Origin: Clostridia bacterium
GTDB taxonomy: Bacteria; Bacillota_A; Clostridia; Christensenellales; Aristaeellaceae
Direction: 5' to 3'
DNA length: 5,513 nt
Assembly (NCBI GenBank): GCA_017397695.1
Contig: JAFQIF010000093.1
Span: 1-5,513 of the forward strand
Below are positions 4,935 through 5,513 of the stretch, piece after piece. Below the pieces are notes generated by a model. It saw only the letters and a program-made list of their open reading frames with translations, was not told the origin of the DNA and did not search any database. A program made the position numbers and the translations under genes. Each line of letters begins with the position of its first letter. Position 1 is the stretch's first letter.

Positions 4935-5513
4935 ATGCCGATGCAAATGGGTTTCCGTTGGTATGGCGAGGGAAATGATAAGATTACCCTCAATCATATC
5001 AAGCAGATCCCGGGCGTGACCAGCATCGTGTGGGCGCTTCATAACAAGATGCCTGGCGAGATCTGGACCGTCGAAGAGATCGCAGAGGTTCAGAAGCAGC
5101 TGGAGCCGTATGGCTTCAATATGGATGTTGTCGAGTCTGTCAACGTGCATGACGATATCAAGATCGGCCTGCCGACCCGTGACATGTACATCGAGAACTA
5201 CAAGCAGTGCATCCGCAACCTCTCCAAGTTCGGCGTTAAGGTTATCTGCTATAACTTCATGCCGATCTTTGACTGGACCCGCTCCAACCTCTTCCATGAG
5301 GTCGGCGACGGCTCCACCGCGCTGTTCTACGAGAAGAACATGATTCAGGATGACTACAACGCCATGGCGAAGTACATCATGGATTTCACCGAGAAGTACA
5401 ACATGACCTTCCCGGGCTGGGAGCCGGAGCGTATGGCCAAGCTTGACGTACTGTTCAAGGCTTACGCCGATGTCGACCATGAGAAGCTCTGGGCCAACCT
5501 CAAGTACTTCCTC
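4935..5513 (+). CDS. uxuA: Mannonate dehydratase, N-terminal part (3' truncated by window edge)
   Basis: UxuA dehydrates D-mannonate to 2-keto-3-deoxygluconate in the glucuronate branch of hexuronate catabolism, in the cytosol. The frame is open from ATG 4935 to the window edge, giving 193 of the ~350-360 residues expected. Family blocks include MGFRWYG near the N-terminus, IKQIPGVTSIVWAL, WTVEEI, VVESVNVHDDIKIGLPTRD, YIENYKQCIRNL, GVKVICYNFMP and FDWTRS. From family knowledge, most of the metal-ligand His, Cys and Asp residues lie beyond about residue 195, so catalytic competence cannot be checked here. A strong GGAGG (4922-4926) sits eight bases before the start; Met3 and Met5 are less likely alternatives. 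The gene has its own promoter and operator-like repeats, consistent with sugar-acid induction. Codons are highly biased, like pckA. No stop is reached in the window, so the 3' end and any downstream hexuronate genes are unseen. Confidence 0.95.
   Translation, partial: MPMQMGFRWYGEGNDKITLNHIKQIPGVTSIVWALHNKMPGEIWTVEEIAEVQKQLEPYGFNMDVVESVNVHDDIKIGLPTRDMYIENYKQCIRNLSKFGVKVICYNFMPIFDWTRSNLFHEVGDGSTALFYEKNMIQDDYNAMAKYIMDFTEKYNMTFPGWEPERMAKLDVLFKAYADVDHEKLWANLKYFL

Noticed and set aside
4899..5480. Antisense open frame (193 codons) opposite uxuA
   Set aside because: The + strand frame matches mannonate dehydratase along its whole length. The antisense frame is a by-product of strong codon bias.
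1..5513. CRISPR array, tRNA/rRNA genes, insertion sequence or prophage parts
   Set aside because: I see no spaced direct repeats, no cloverleaf-like sequence in the short intergenic regions, no transposase or integrase motifs, and no terminal inverted repeats with target duplications.

Overview
The window reads as a gene-dense chromosomal segment from an anaerobic, probably gut-associated member of the Bacillota. The reasons are strong AGGAGG-type ribosome binding sites, consensus sigma-A promoters (two with a TGn extended -10), short GC-rich intrinsic terminators, an ATP-type PEP carboxykinase, a UxuA-type mannonate dehydratase and a cysteine-rich ferredoxin-like protein. GC content looks to be a little above 50%. 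A family such as Erysipelotrichaceae is possible but cannot be established from this sequence. All genes are on the + strand.

Layout: (1) positions 1-710 are the C-terminal 235 residues of ATP-dependent phosphoenolpyruvate carboxykinase (pckA), closed by a perfect 12-bp hairpin terminator at 738-769. (2) Positions 811-2874 form a self-contained three-gene operon with its own consensus promoter, tightly packed genes and its own terminator. It encodes a miniature HypA-like nickel chaperone (874-1116), a 345-residue protein with 19 cysteines (1124-2161) and the nickel-insertion GTPase HypB (2158-2826). (3) Positions 2911-4814 hold a single-gene unit for a half-size ABC exporter. (4) From 4841 a promoter and leader with operator-like inverted repeats precede the first 193 codons of uxuA (mannonate dehydratase), which runs off the right edge.

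The most interesting part is the hyp-like operon. The HypA homologue keeps the N-terminal Met-His-Glu nickel site and the final beta strand of HypA, but the whole zinc-ribbon domain with its two CxxC pairs is missing, leaving only 80 residues. Between it and HypB sits an iron-sulfur protein with a CxC-R motif, six cysteines within eight residues (CFCCPCCC) and a two-cluster ferredoxin domain. No hydrogenase subunit and no hypC/D/E/F lies in the window. I infer a compact nickel-handling module in which a redox-active or metal-binding Fe-S protein works with HypA and HypB, possibly for an enzyme other than a standard [NiFe] hydrogenase. The target cannot be read from this sequence.

pckA (gluconeogenesis or PEP/oxaloacetate interconversion) and uxuA (hexuronate breakdown) share a strong preference for codons such as AAG, GAG, ATC, AAC, TTC and CCG that suggests high expression. 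The hyp-like genes and the ABC exporter use more mixed codons.
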